Positions 1 to 12,399 of a stretch of DNA of 64,000 nt are shown here, piece by piece. Every line of letters starts with the position of its first letter. Positions within the stretch are counted from its first letter, which is position 1. Location of the stretch: positions 1,882,299 through 1,946,298 of the forward strand of contig VWZS01008816.1 of the NCBI GenBank assembly GCA_013397075.1. Direction: 5' to 3'. The notes below the pieces were generated by a model, which ran no database searches, had not been told where the DNA came from, and was given only the letters and a program-made list of their open reading frames with translations. The DNA comes from Rhabdornis inornatus. Taxonomy: Eukaryota; Chordata; Aves; Passeriformes; Rhabdornithidae. The translations under genes were made by a program, and so were the position numbers.

Positions 1-2635
1 CTGTCTTTTCCCCATTCACAGCAATGCTGTGCATCAATCCTTCACCCAGGCATCTGCAGAGGCTCTGCAAGAGTGAGAGGTTAGATTCCTGAATCTTCCA
101 GGGCTGAAACTCTGCTGTGCATGGTGTAACCCAGCTCACTCCTGACTGAGACCACTGGATCCACCATTACACGTGTTTCTAGCTTAATGCTTAGTGCATT
201 AAAGAAAATGAGAGTCCACACTGTTGTTAAAGTGCAGACATAAACCGTTTTTCAGCTAGTCTGTTAAAGCAGCTAGCAGTTATATATGTAATGTGGCAAT
301 AATTTCTGAATTGTTTTCTCTGAGCAGCAATACCAGAAGCGTATGTGTTTGTAAAATAAGTTCAGACTGCTTTCCTTTTCATCTGTTGCTGACAGGGTAG
401 CTTGGGTATTCTTTTGGTTGTTCAATATTTAAATAATAATTTTTATTTCTTATTTATTTTCATGATACTAACACATCTGTAACTCCCCAGGAACCAAGAG
501 GATTGGGTAAACAAGGTTGGCTGCCTGTAGGCTTGTTGGTTATTTTGTTGGAGAGCACAGTATCATCTTCTTGGCAGCATGGGTTGCATTCATTTATTTC
601 CACTATCAGTGCTTGAACTTTGTCTGAAGGATGGTTTAGGTGATATAAGTGAAAACAATCACTAGCATTGTAAAATAAAAATAATAACAAGATGCTGATG
701 GATTAAGAAGGACAAAAATCAGTCCCTCATAGCACAGAAATGTATGTTAATTTAGGCCATCATTGGAATTTACTTGTGTAGCCATCCATACCTGATGTAG
801 TGTTAAAGAATAAATAAATAACATGATAGTGTCTGCAAAGAGAGAAGGAGGACATAGGCTTAGACTTTCTAATTTTCTGGGCTGTCCCAGATTAGCCCCT
901 ACACCTATGTCACTGTCATTAATCTAGGGACAAGTTAAAGAGTATCATAAAGGTGAATTTCAGTCCTGAGAGAATATATACATTGTGCTGGGACAAAAAC
1001 ATGTGACACTGATCCAGGAACTGCCTGTGGAAGTCACTGGCCATCAGCACAACTACCCGGATTTCTTTAGTGGCACAAGTCCAGCTCTTTGATTCTACTC
1101 GGTCCCTTAAGACGATTTTGTCTTAGCTACAAAATCATGTTTTCATCTGTTCTCTAGAAATTTACATTACAGCTAAAGGTCAATGGTATTTTGGTTACAC
1201 AGTTTGTCATAAAGGTGTTTTGATATCAAAGCATTATAAGACAGTCCTGGGAATTGCAGAGATGGGAACAGCAAAAATGTAATTGGTACATATGGAATGT
1301 GTGCAACAGTCTGCACGTATTAAAGCTAACTCAGTTATTTGCTTTGCTTCAATATTAGATCTGTGTGTATTTCCTTAGCTCTTGAGATGGACAAAATGGA
1401 TCAGGTAATATAATTTAATAACAAATTGTTATTGCTACTCATATAAAAAATCTGGTTCATAAACCCCCGAGGCAATGATTTTTATTCTGTTCTTGGTAAA
1501 AGTCAAATATATGGATATATATGGGATTTAGTTGAAATGAAAATGAAATAAATAATGACCTGGGAAATTAGTGAAGGTCATTGACTATATGAAATACATT
1601 ACTGAAAAAAGCAGATTATTACAGTTGTTATTTATACAGTACATTTAATTAATAAATTAATTAATTGAAAATATTTTTCTGTATTAATGTTATTATTGGG
1701 AGCATATTCAGAAAGAACTTTATTTAACCATATTCTCTTTGAATAGCTTGCTAATTTATTACTGGCATAAACTGTATCCTTTGGTGGAGACACCACATTG
1801 TCTATCAAGAGGGAGCTCATGTTCCTATTCTGTCTAGTTTTCATATTTCGACTGTATATAAATATGAGCTGTTTCTGAGCCTTTCTGTAATAACTGTGCT
1901 ATATCTTTCCTGAATCTTTTTTTTTTTTCCCCTGGGTTTTTTACACACTGTACAGAAAATCTATGCAAAAAAGAAAAGCATACTGTCAGAGGGGCATTAA
2001 GTATACAGTTACTGTAAATAAATTGGGAAAGTAAGTTAAGTATCAGCTTTTTAAAGAAACAGACAAAAAAACAAAAAACTTTTAGAAGTAGCAAGCAAGC
2101 AAATGTAATAATGAAAATGAAGAAAGATTAAGCAATAACCATAATCCCATTTCTTCTTTTTATTTATTTAAGATATTTTGTTGTATTCAGAATTTGAAAT
2201 GTCTGGCTGTATTTATAATGGGTTCTATTATGCTCTGAAGTTCTTCCAAATACCAGTTAACTTCATGTTTTTTATACATTGCCAAAAAGAGCAACTGTAT
2301 TTGGCTCTTAATATAATTTTTCTTGGGAAATACTGTGTCTTGAGTGTTCCTCATTTAAAAAGCTGTCCATGTAACTCACAGCTGTGGTTTCACAGATTAG
2401 ATTCAGTGATTGCTCTTTAAAAAGCAGTCTTATCTTATTAAGCTGTCCTAAAGTTAGCTACAACAGCCTATTTCAATACATTAAAAAACCTAACAAGGTT
2501 TGCAGAACTGTTGCATACTTGTATCTTTCATTTATTTCTAAAGAGGCTGCAGGTGCCCTGAATTGAAAGTAATCATACATATGGTTAAATATGATTAGAA
2601 ATAGAAACAGAAAAATAAAAAGTCTGAAAACTATT
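1..2635. other. Anonymous AT-rich non-coding DNA
   Basis: No open frame here exceeds about 86 codons, and none shows a recognisable domain or plausible flanking splice sites. I see no RNA gene. The sequence has short AT-rich runs such as TTAATTAATAAATTAATTAATTG near 1647 and a T/C tract near 1918, but no repeat family I recognise. It most resembles ordinary intergenic or intronic DNA. Confidence 0.6.
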
Positions 2636-3002
2636 TGTAGTGGGTTTATCCTGGATGGGTTTCAGCTGCCCAATAAGCTGCTCTATCACTTCTCCTCCTC
2701 AACTGGCCAGGGGAGGGAAAATATAGTCAAAGGCTTGTGGGTCAAGATGAGAACAGGGAGTGGTCATTCAGCAAATATTGTCATGGTCGAAAAAGATTTG
2801 ATTTAGGAAAATTATGTGAATTTATTGCCAATTAAATGAGAGATATTTAATCTCTGAAATTGTTAAATCAATAATTCTCAATGATAATGAGAAATAAATC
2901 TTAAAACTGTCCCCATGCTTTGCTTCTTCCTGGGCTCAATTTCACCCTCAATGTTTCTACCCCCTCTCTCTGACTGCACCAGGGCACAGGGAATGGGGGC
3001 TG

Positions 3003-3107
3003 CACATGTTGTGACTCTTGGGGATGGAGTGTGCAGGGCTGGGAGCTGGACTCAATGAACCTTGTGGGTCCCTTCCAAACCAGCATATTCTGTGACTCAC
3101 ACGTTGT
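3003..3107. repeat. Target-site duplication around nested CR1
   Basis: The paired sites are 3003-3012 and 3098-3107, 9 of 10 identical. The single difference is CG in the right copy against TG in the left, as expected from decay of a methylated CpG after duplication. Confidence 0.5.
3013..3097 (+). mobile_element. CR1 LINE 3' end nested inside LTR copy A
   Basis: This is an extreme 5'-truncated CR1: about 85 bases ending in the CR1-type 3' sequence, with GGACTCAATGAACCTTGTGG, GGTCCCTTCCAA, and the terminal octamer ATTCTGTG at 3087-3094. It interrupts LTR copy A. CACATGTTGT at 3003-3012 and CACACGTTGT at 3098-3107 flank it as a 10-bp direct repeat with one C/T difference, and copy D has the uninterrupted site (CACATGTTGC) in the matching place. 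The insertion is therefore younger than the LTR. Exact edges are uncertain by a few bases because GTGACTC also occurs at both junctions. Confidence 0.7.
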
Positions 3108-3390
3108 CTGTTGCTCCTTCCTCCTCACACGCTTGCTGCTTCAGCTCATGGGGACCCATCCACATGAGGCAATCCTCCAGGATCTTCTGCATGGGTCCTT
3201 CCCACAGGTTACATTTCTTCACAAAATTTTCCAGAGTAGGACCCTTCCAAAAAGTGCATCCCTTCAGGAGCAGGCGGCTCCAGTGTGAGTCTCCCCCAGG
3301 GAACCTGCTCCAGCGTGAGCTCCTCTCTCCACAGGGCCACAACATCCTCAAGACACAGCTGACACTTTTGTCTGCCAGGGCACACTGTTG

Positions 3391-6300
3391 ACTCATATTT
3401 AACTTGCCTGAAGAAAAACAAGTTAGAATAATATATAAAATTTACACATAGAATTTTAAAAATGTAGAGCGAATTGTGCTGAAGAACTGTAAAGCTGAAA
3501 CGAATTTTGGTTTATGCTGCAAAAGTCTTTAGTCTTTGCTTTACTGTTTGAGAATATATCAACTCCTTCTATACAGAAATATTGTATTATACAATCGTGA
3601 TTTTAAATTACTACCTTACTTTGCAATTTGAAGCACTTATCGTCAAGAACAAACCAATTTCATTTTCATACAATCTACAGAGTATATCAGAAAAAAATTG
3701 TATTACTTTAGATTTAGCAAAGTACTGTATGTTAAAGCAAACATTACAAAACTGGAGCTGTCAGCTAAAATAAGGTAATACATACAAACACTTATACAGA
3801 TATATTAGGTAAATAACAAAATACTGACTAAACTTTTTAAGTGGTTTTCCCAAAAGGAAATGGAACAAATTTAAAACTCACTTTTAAAAATTTTCTTTTT
3901 AAAAAAAAAATATTGTTTTTTTTTTTCTTGGCTTTTTTTTCACAGTAAGATTTCTAGTTTTTTCCCCCAGTTATTAATTAATTCAGGCTTTAACTTACGA
4001 GTTTCTCTTAGATCTTACAAGAGGACCTCAACATAACCTACAACTCAATTTCAAAGCTGCCATTTAAAAGAAAATCCAACAGAAAATTGATGTAGTGATA
4101 TAACACAAATGTAACTAAACTGATTTAGAACTCTTAATTTTCCATTGGGCTAGATACTTGAAATTTATTTTGCTATCATTTTTTTTTTCTGTATTGGTAT
4201 ATAAAGGATAGATGAAAAATTTTATTGCTTATGTAGCAAAGATTAATATGCAACAAAATATCATTAACAGTTCCTGCAGTATGACAAGAGCCTCTCAAAA
4301 AATTTCACATCCAACATGGGCAATTCGGTGGAATTTATTCTGTCAGCATGTGTATTTTAAGGGCACTGACACTCTGAAAATGGATAGAAACAGAAGATGA
4401 TCATTCATTTCCACAAGTTCTTACTATATGCCTCAAAAAAGTCCTGTAGTGAGATCTAATAAAATGAATGGGTGAGGAAAAGAAAATTCTTTGATTATGA
4501 GGTAGGAAAAGTTGTTATATTTCCAATGAAACAATTTATGTAAAGTAAAATTTGTCTGATGTCCCTACCTTTGAAAACTATTACATAGAATTATAATTAT
4601 AAATCCTGCCTTCCTTACAAGAAGTTCCACTCTGTTAGATACCAGCTGAGCAAAGAACTTGGACTTCATAAACCGTGTGAGTGTCTACACTGACACTCAG
4701 TTTATGTCTTTGTCTTGAGATACTTCAGTTCTTACATTAGCATAAAATTTCCACTCATTTCAGTTAAGTCAACTGTTTACTTCAGTGCTTTGAGGAATCA
4801 AAAGGTCGTAAGAGGTTCTCTTTTTCTTTAGTACGATTTTTTAATGAATAGCTTCAGTAATTTTATGTCTATAAACTTGAAGGTTGTGCAAAACCAATGA
4901 TTTTTAAAATGCTTTTTTAAAATATTCTGAAGTACCATTATAATAGCAATTTAATGTAAGAAGAAGTTAATGCAAATGCTTTAAACCCTTAGTGTAATGT
5001 TAATTATATAGAAGTTTTAGCTGCTCATCTAGTGCATGATGTAATCCCCCACATGAAATTTTGCTTCTTGATCTCCACAACTTAAGCTCATTGGTTTGTT
5101 TCAAATATAGACATCCTAAGGACTACAGCTGTCTGAAAAATTATTATTAAATCCCTTATTTATGAATGCTGGAAGGGCAACATGACGATTTTATAACGCT
5201 TCAAGGCATACAGTTTTTATCTTTATCACAGTGAATAAAATAAGTAACAAATGGCCACAGTCCCACATTCACAGAAACAGTGAATCACCACTGTGGGGTG
5301 ACCATCAAATAAACTGTCAGCTGTAACCACAAAAATCAGAGAAAGTGCAGGTGCATACAATCACAGTAATACTACCGAGTAACACACAACTACCAACAAT
5401 TATACTCTTAAAGCTGAACAGGAATTTGTAGGGCCCCTGATGCACCTTTTTCTGAATTGCTTTGAGTAGCTCAGGAAAAAAACTTGGTAAGAATAGGTTG
5501 AAAAAGATGGAGTTCAGTGTATCTGTGCACGATGGAGTTTTATTTTTTGCATTTTTTAAACGGTAGGGAACTTAAGCAAAGGTTTAGTGATATTAGAAAG
5601 CATGTATCAGAATAACTTGTGAGGTTTGTGTAGTGTTCTTTTAAATTCAAATATTTCACCAATCATGCAAGAGGATAATTTGTGGTGGTGTCTGCTCTAA
5701 AGGACCCATGTAATTGTGAGTATGGGAACAAGCAGAATCGCTGTTAGTGACACAAATCTGCTCACTGTTAAAAAAAAAAATAAAAATATTGTGGAGTGAT
5801 GCTCTAAAAAATGTCAAAGGCAGCTGAGCTCCCTACTTACATATTCACTAGTATGTGAAACAGGGAGCACACTTCATTATCCACCCCATATATATCCATT
5901 GCTTTGAAATATACAATGCAGAGTATTGTTGTGCTATTTTCTATGGAGGCAATAAACGTTAAATACTCTGCTTTTAAATTACCTCTAAAAGACACAGTAT
6001 CTCAAAATTTTATCTGAATGTCTGATAAATGTTTCTTCAGCAATATGATGCACACTCTTCCATAAACATACAAAGAAATTTCCATACTATGAGAATGTGA
6101 ATTATTCAAAAACATTCTTATTCCATTTGATAACAAAAAGTAACATCTTGAAAACATCTAAAATTAAAAAGCTTATTTAAACATGAATAGGATACTTTGA
6201 CAATTTTGTAATATTGTCTAGAAAGCAATAGGAAGTGGGGTTTTTTGTTTTTTTATTTTTGTTTTTTTTAAACAAAACTATAGCTAGAAAATTCCAGGTC

Positions 6301-8789
6301 AGCTTTCTACACCCTCAGGAATAAACAGAATAAAACCAGAAAGTTCTACTTTAAGTAAAATCAGCTGAATTATCTCATTAAAATTAATCAATTATTGAGT
6401 GTACATTCTTCTAATTAAGCATTTTAGTGCTTAGACAAATGAGTCACTGCCTTCTGCTTATATTATCAGCTCTAGGTAAGTTCCAAGTCAGAATGCATCT
6501 TACTGGCATTTACTAATTACACAGAAGCAAAAACCATGTACCTCTTTTTATTAGCAGATTTGTGTTAAATTTTTCCTTGGGAAAACAGCTCACGTGTTTA
6601 CAGTGAAGAGAAAATTTAAGGTTACAGTTAAACACACTTTTTATGTCAGGAAACCTGGTATTGCCACAAAAAGTTTAACTATACTTCTACAGTCAAACAG
6701 TGAGTTTATGCTGATCTAGATAAATCCAAACATATTTATGTATAATCCTTCTCTGTGTGTATAGTTTTATAAATGTATATGCATTTAAAAGTCGATTTTA
6801 GAGCTAATCATCCCAGAGTTTTGTTTATTGCCCAAGCAGCACAAAGTCCTATATAGTGCTGAAGCAGAAATGAGTATTAAGAACCTCAGAGGAGAGAAGT
6901 GAAAGTGTTGACTTAAATAATTTTAGTTTGTAGATCAAACTATGGGAAACATAGACTATTAAAAATTTATGAGATGGCAATGTCTACTCTGACAGTCTAA
7001 TGTCTATACTGATGACAGTAACATATACAAATGAAAAACAATTACTTCAAGTGTTCTAAATAAATAATAAACTTACATTTATCATAAAATATTTTGAATT
7101 TAATTCAAACCGATATGAAGCAAAGTAGTCCTTTTAGTGAGTGGATTAAATTGATTGCTCCTAGATAGAAGTATCTATAAGATCATTTGACTGGTAAATT
7201 TTACCTCAGTTATATATTTCCCATGGAAGCAAAAAAAGAAAGGTTTTCTTAATTTTTTTCAGCTGTGAATGATTTGGCAATTTATTTTAATTAATTGAAT
7301 AAACTGAAATCAGGAAAATACTTTCTTCATGTACAGCAGAAGCTATAGTTTACCAACATTACCTTGACACAATGAATGTGCTTAGGTAGTGACATTCACA
7401 AACGGGTTTTCCTTAAAAATTTCAGAAGCGAATACTGGAAAATAAAAGACAATTGATTTTTATCCATTTTCATTGGAACTACGCTTTGTTAATGACTTTT
7501 TTCTGGGCTCTTACATTATCATTTATCACAGCAACATGAGCAAAAATGCATTTGTTTTGTGTGCACATCAAGTCAAAGCAATGTGGTTGTTTGCATACCT
7601 TCTACGCAGTTAAAATTAATCTGGTTTGCATTTTATGCAATTTTAGACTCCACATGTCATTTTTAGCTCTGTTTAAGTCAGGTTTTTTCCTGATAAATGT
7701 AATAAGAACTCTGTTTGCTTTCATCAGTTTTGCTTCAGTCCACTGTGCCTAGACTTCATTTCAGAATATAAGAATTAAGGTATATGCTTAAGTGTTAAAG
7801 ACAGACAGACCGAGAGTTTTGTAAAGGTGGATGAACATACTCTTCAAAATTAGGACAAAAAATAAAAACACCAGGAGAATAATTTCCAATAGTTCGAATT
7901 CTGACTTCTGCAGGGCTGACGTTCCTGCAGATTTTTGGGAACTTTGAAGGTTTGAGAACATGGCTGAGAGCAGGGACCTTTGCATGTTACAACATGTACT
8001 GATAACCTTTTTGTAACATTGCAATAGGAATGAAAAAACAAGGTGTCAAGGGGGCAATGTTTGAGAGAGACAATTACTGTGTAATTCAAGTGGGTTTTTT
8101 TTTCATTATGTTCATTAATTTGATGAACTTGTTTGTCCTTGATATGTTTGAAAAAACTAATGATAATGTCAGCTTTTCCCTGTGCTGCACCATTACTGAA
8201 AACTTCCAAAGAAGAAACTCCAGGGATGTGACAGCTTTGCCTGATGTGTTTTTCTGCAGGTCCATGGAGAGAGCTGGCTTTGGAAACCATTTCAGAGATG
8301 ATTAAAAGCCATTTTGACTCTCTCCAGGAAGTAAATGAATAAAAGTTTGCAAGTCCTGGAAGAAAGCTGGAAGTACTAAGGGGAATGTCTTGGTAACGAA
8401 GGTCAGTCCTGACAGGCAAAACATATTCATTAGCACACATTTTCAAAGAAAAGTTAAAAAAAATTTCCAAGTGAATCAATGAGGCAAAATACCTATATTT
8501 CGTTTGTATCATCAGCCACCTTCATAGATGGAGACTCACATGATGTTCCAGTGAAGCACCTGTGAAAAGTAGTGCGTGTAAAAAATTAACACTCAACAGC
8601 AAGACCTGATACTGTGCAGAACCTGTAGGAAACCAAAACATACAGATGCCATTCACAAAGCAGACGGTTGTACCATATGTTTTGTCATTTATTCACACTC
8701 TGAAACAGGCGAAATGATTTCAACCCACCTCCCATCACCTTTTGGGACCCTGAGTTTACTTCATAAATCATTAGAGATTTATCCTCATT
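3391..8789. other. Anonymous AT-rich non-coding DNA
   Basis: No gene, RNA gene or recognisable transposon is seen. There are A/T homopolymers near 3901-3925 and 6240-6270. A stem-loop at 5255-5296 is listed separately. The stretch 7850-8512 is open for 220 codons on the minus strand but shows no domain and unremarkable composition, so I do not call a gene there. Homeodomain-like TAATTA sites are common, but at this base composition that is not informative. Parts could be conserved non-coding elements; only a genome alignment would show it. Confidence 0.5.
5255..5296. repeat. Two-tier stem-loop
   Basis: The outer arms CCACAGT (5255-5261) and ACTGTGG (5290-5296) pair perfectly. The inner arms ATTCAC (5267-5272) and GTGAAT (5280-5285) also pair perfectly. 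They are separated by a 5/4-base internal loop, and the hairpin loop is AGAAACA. That gives 13 base pairs in 42 bases. No function is assigned. Confidence 0.6.
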
Positions 8790-9066
8790 GAGGTGGTTGG
8801 ACTGGGAGGACCTGGGAGGACTTTGTCAGTGCTGCAATCAGAGGCCATGCTGAAGGACTTATGCCATGCCTTTTTTCCAGATACGGGTGCCCTGGTGCTG
8901 GTGGCAGCAACAGCAGCAACAGCACAGAGGGTCCTGCCAGGGTGGACCATGTGTGGATCAGCTGGAGCTGTCCTTCACCTGACACAGACAGCTCCAGTGG
9001 CTCCAGGTGGCTCCACCTGGTGACACCTGAGGGAGTAGAAATCCCCTTTGCACAGGACCCAGGGTT
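8790..9066. other. GC-richer patch of unknown origin
   Basis: This block is clearly richer in G and C than its surroundings, with CAG-type triplets (GGCAGCAACAGCAGCAACAG near 8901) and few CpG. It contains a perfect inverted repeat CCAGGTGG-CT-CCACCTGG at 9003-9020. Open frames exist in several registers on both strands, as expected from base composition. It could be an old repeat fragment or a regulatory element. I do not recognise it. Confidence 0.4.
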
Positions 9067-11062
9067 AGCACAGCAAACAGAAGCAAAGAGAAAACCTTTC
9101 ATACTGAAACAAATGGTTTTGAACCTCAGGGAAAGTTCACACTAAACTGGAAAAACGATTTTCCTTAACAGGAGCAACATTTCTGAACTACATTTTAGAG
9201 TGTTTCTTGACTTTCTCTTATGTTGAAATAAAGGGTCATATTTTAACACGAGAATATGAGCAAAGAGAAATTGAATGCCCAGATTGAAACAACTGTGAAA
9301 TACAGTCCTTGCAGGGTGCAGGCTGATGCACCTGCTGGTACCTATGGGGCTCTGACCTCTGAGCAGCCCTGCAATGCTGAGGGCTGGGAAGACACCAGCC
9401 TTACTTTCAGCTATGCAACCATTGAATTATTCAGACAAAAGAAAGGGAATGAACGCTTAAATATTAGCATTAATACTTTTAAAGGTTTTCAAAATGTGAA
9501 AAGAGCAACTTTTCAGATTTTACAGATTGTCCTTCGTTTTTCGAAAACTTTGACTTTAGAATGTAATATAAATGAGAGACTGTAAAATAAAACATTCAAG
9601 CAATTGTTTTTCCCCCTCTAGAAATTACATGCACTAGTCCAGAAAACTGGGTCTATACTCAATTATTTAAGGTTAGAATTTAATTTCTACTGTTAAGAAG
9701 GAATCCTTATTGTACAAAATCAGGAAAACACTGAAGAGAATCAGTCACCTGTTATTTTAAGAATAATAGAAAAAACAAAAACCAAAAACAGTTTAATCTT
9801 AGTCAAAGAGAACAGCAAAAGAATTATTAAAATAAATTAGAAATTGGAATACATCTAGAATACAGCAAATTCTTAAGAAATTTAAGAAATTAAGAATTTT
9901 CTTATTTCTTATGAGAAAAATAAATAAAATAATAATTCAGTTAATCATTAATGTATCTTTACAATGCTTAACTGGTTTCTATTGGAGAATACTGATACTT
10001 ATTTACTGTAGTCATTTTATTTAAAATAGCCACTAAAAGGAGATTTCAAAAAAAATATTTGAACAAGTTTATGTACCATTACTCAGACTCAGGGATATAG
10101 TTCTGCTGATTCATACAGTATTCCATTTCTAGTCATCACAGAAATAAGGACGTCACAGTCTAGCACTACATCAAGAAAACCAACTCTGCGATGCACAGGT
10201 TGATGGTATATGGCACCTTCTGTAACCTAATCCAGAATCCATTTTCCTCCTGGAATACATGGGTTTGGTGTGGGGGTTTTTTTTGTTCATTTTGTTGTTT
10301 GATTGGGTTTGTATGTTTTTTTTAAATAATTATTATGATTTTAAATATATAAATACATATCTCTCTCTCTTCTTTAGTACTGACAGATAATTACCTTAGG
10401 CCTGACCCTGAATATATGCAATGCAGCCTTTTCAAGACTTCACTCTTAATTTTCATTATATCCTAGGATCCTATTTCTGTTTAATATGCAATTTTGATAG
10501 CCATACTTGTTATTCTCCAGGAAGCTTGCTATATTTTTAAACTGTAAATATTTCTAAATGTGGTTACAATTGCTAGTTTACCTTTTCTTATTTCTTTACC
10601 CTGAAATACTGAGACTTCTGTACCTTAACACTTTCTTAAGAACATAGTCTTGGTGGTACATTCCTCCTTTTGTGTTGGAGGAGGCTGAGGGAAAGGAGAA
10701 GCAAAGCAAGCATCACTCATGTCTCAAATTTCTCCTACTTCCTCTGCTTCTTGCCTTTCTTTATTAATGAGAAGCTTAATAAAATGAATTCTGAAAATAT
10801 TATTTTTAAAGGTGTTCTGATCATTTACACTCCCCAAACTGTAGTCAAACCATTAGTTCGATTAGAATCCTTTCATTCCTGTGCAATGCCACACTAATTT
10901 TGCAAATACTACAGGCACTTGCAGGACAAAGCTCCAATTTTTGACTTTTACTATTTATTGTGTCTTGCCTTTTGTTTAACATTTATCCAACTATATACCT
11001 TACTCTTCCTTACTATCAGGAATACTGGCTACAGGTGAGAACAAAATAGCAAAAATATTTTG
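9067..11062. other. Anonymous non-coding DNA
   Basis: No gene or transposon is recognised. The plus frame 9256-9585 (109 codons) shows no domain and is treated as chance. A T-rich tract lies at 10270-10325 and a short CT run near 10362. AT-rich sequence continues up to the LTR at 11068. Confidence 0.5.
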
Positions 11063-11174
11063 TATGATGTCATGGTTTTGATTTGCCAATTAAAATATAC
11101 TCATTTTCTGTTGTGAGACAGAACCAGGAGTAGAAGCAAGGCAGGCCTAAAACTTAAGAGGCTATAAAAAGAAA

Positions 11175-11180
11175 TTTATT
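11175..11180 (-). promoter_or_regulatory. Polyadenylation signal of family 2 LTR
   Basis: TTTATT on the plus strand reads AATAAA on the minus strand, about 110 bases from the 3' LTR end in the minus sense. Confidence 0.4.
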
Positions 11181-11990
11181 AACTACACAAAAGGGAAAAA
11201 AAACCTCAGAATAAGATTGTCAGACCACTCTTTCCTTCCCTTTCTCAACCTTCATAACAATCAAACAAACATACAAGAAACTGCTTCAATTAATTCCCAA
11301 CTCAAACAGTCCTTTCTTCTGTTTACTTTGGAGTGAGAAGCCTCCTCTTGTTAGGCTATAGGGATTTTTTCCCCAAGAAAGTAGGAAACAGTCTTCTCGT
11401 GGTTTCATTTTCAAGATTCTGCATCCGCCCGGTATCTGCAGTCGTGGCACTCCTCCCAACTCCACAGCCTTCCCAAAGCTGTACTTGTGGGTCAATGGTC
11501 AAAATACATGGGGTATTACTTTTAAGAATGAAATGTTCCAAAGCAAAGGTTTTCTTCATCTCTTTTCTCTCTGTTCATGCTGCATTCTCTGAAAACCGAA
11601 ACTCCCCTTCTTTCCTCGGGACAACGGATTCTCAACACAGGTGCTTTTGGTCAAATGACTATCAGATGGAACATTTCCAACCCCCCATGTCTTTCTCCAT
11701 GGTTTATAGGAATATTCAGTACATCAGTTCATTCCTACAATTTTACAAAAGGATTTTCAGCCATTTTCACAGCATCTCCTCATTCTCCTTCCATCTAAAA
11801 AACTTAAGACTTAGCTCTTGCTTCACTGACTTCAGAGTATCTCCTTTTTCCTTTTCACTCCAGGGAGGATTGAAAAAGTCTGCAAGTCTCATCTGAGCAT
11901 TAAAAGAGTTAAGATTTTTTCACAGGGAAAAGAAAAAAACCAAGGCCACAGTGCTGGAACTTTGCCAGGATCTCAGAAACCAGCCACGCT

Positions 11991-12015
11991 GGGGAAGGGG
12001 GGGGAAGCGGCTGGG
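11991..12015 (+). other. Candidate G-quadruplex tract
   Basis: The plus strand has GGGG, then GGGGGGGG, then GCGGCTGGG, giving four or more G runs of three with short loops. It lies inside the family 2 LTR, next to its probable TATA box. Confidence 0.4.
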
Positions 12016-12016
12016 A

Positions 12017-12024
12017 TTTTTATA
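12017..12024 (-). promoter_or_regulatory. TATA box in family 2 LTR
   Basis: TTTTTATA on the plus strand reads TATAAAAA on the minus strand. It lies at the edge of the GC-rich U3 segment, with a G/C-run tract (11991-12015) immediately downstream in the minus sense. Confidence 0.4.
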
Positions 12025-12399
12025 TTAGTTTGAGTCTCTCTGGTCACTGTCCATGGCCACCCCCCTTCTCTCCCTCTCTGCCAGGACATGCCAGCTCCCC
12101 AGACAGGGGGCCCAGCCCGGCCCGGCCCCTGCCAGGCCCACAGGCCTGCAGTGGAGCCAGGCCAGGGCCCTGTTACCTGCACTGCTGCCGGAAAAGCCAA
12201 GAGGGCTCAGTTCCGGATTACCTCCTTCAAAATGTGTGTTCACGGGGCGAACTAACTTTCTCCAATTGGTTCTTCACGCTGTCAATAACCAAACCAGCCT
12301 CCAAATGGTCACTATCAACTCCCAGGGGAGTACTCATAGAGAAAACTCCTCTTTGAGTTTGTTGTTTTTTTCATCGCTGGGCCAAACTACCACACATGA

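Larger units (their letters stand above)
2636..3390 (-). mobile_element. Family 1 LTR, copy A (ERVL-like), truncated, with nested CR1
   Basis: The plus strand begins TGTAGTGGG, the reverse complement of the downstream (U5) LTR end, and runs through landmarks shared with the copies at 25662, 52343 and 54273: a block around GAGAAATAAATCTTAAAAC, a CACACGTTGTC segment, and repeated clusters of the type CTCCAG-TGTGAG and GGGTCC-TTCCCACAG. Transcription sense is minus, because AATAAA lies on the minus strand (TTTATT at 2821-2826), as in copy D. The copy is more diverged than the other three and carries an extra AT-rich stretch near 2836-2870. The U3 promoter end is missing beyond about 3390, so this is a truncated solo LTR. 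Assignment to an ERVL-like class is from memory of the family. The shared layout of the four copies is visible directly. Confidence 0.7.
11068..12394 (-). mobile_element. Family 2 solo LTR, long (about 1.33 kb), ERVL-like
   Basis: The element begins TGTCATGG and ends CTACCACA on the plus strand, giving the TG...CA ends of an LTR. It is flanked by TATGA (11063-11067) and CATGA (12395-12399), a 5-bp target duplication with one transition. Five bases suits ERVL-type elements. Read on the minus strand it opens TGTGGTAGTTTGG, has a TATA box (TATAAAAA, 12024-12017) and a polyadenylation signal (AATAAA, 11180-11175), so the transcriptional sense is probably minus. The 12040-12200 part is strongly GC-rich and the rest is AT-rich. 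The distance from TATA to AATAAA is long (about 840 bases), so either R is unusually long or one signal is fortuitous. A plus-strand TATAAAAA at 11163 leaves some doubt about orientation. No internal retroviral genes are present. Open frames up to 187 codons across it show no retroviral domains. Confidence 0.7.
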
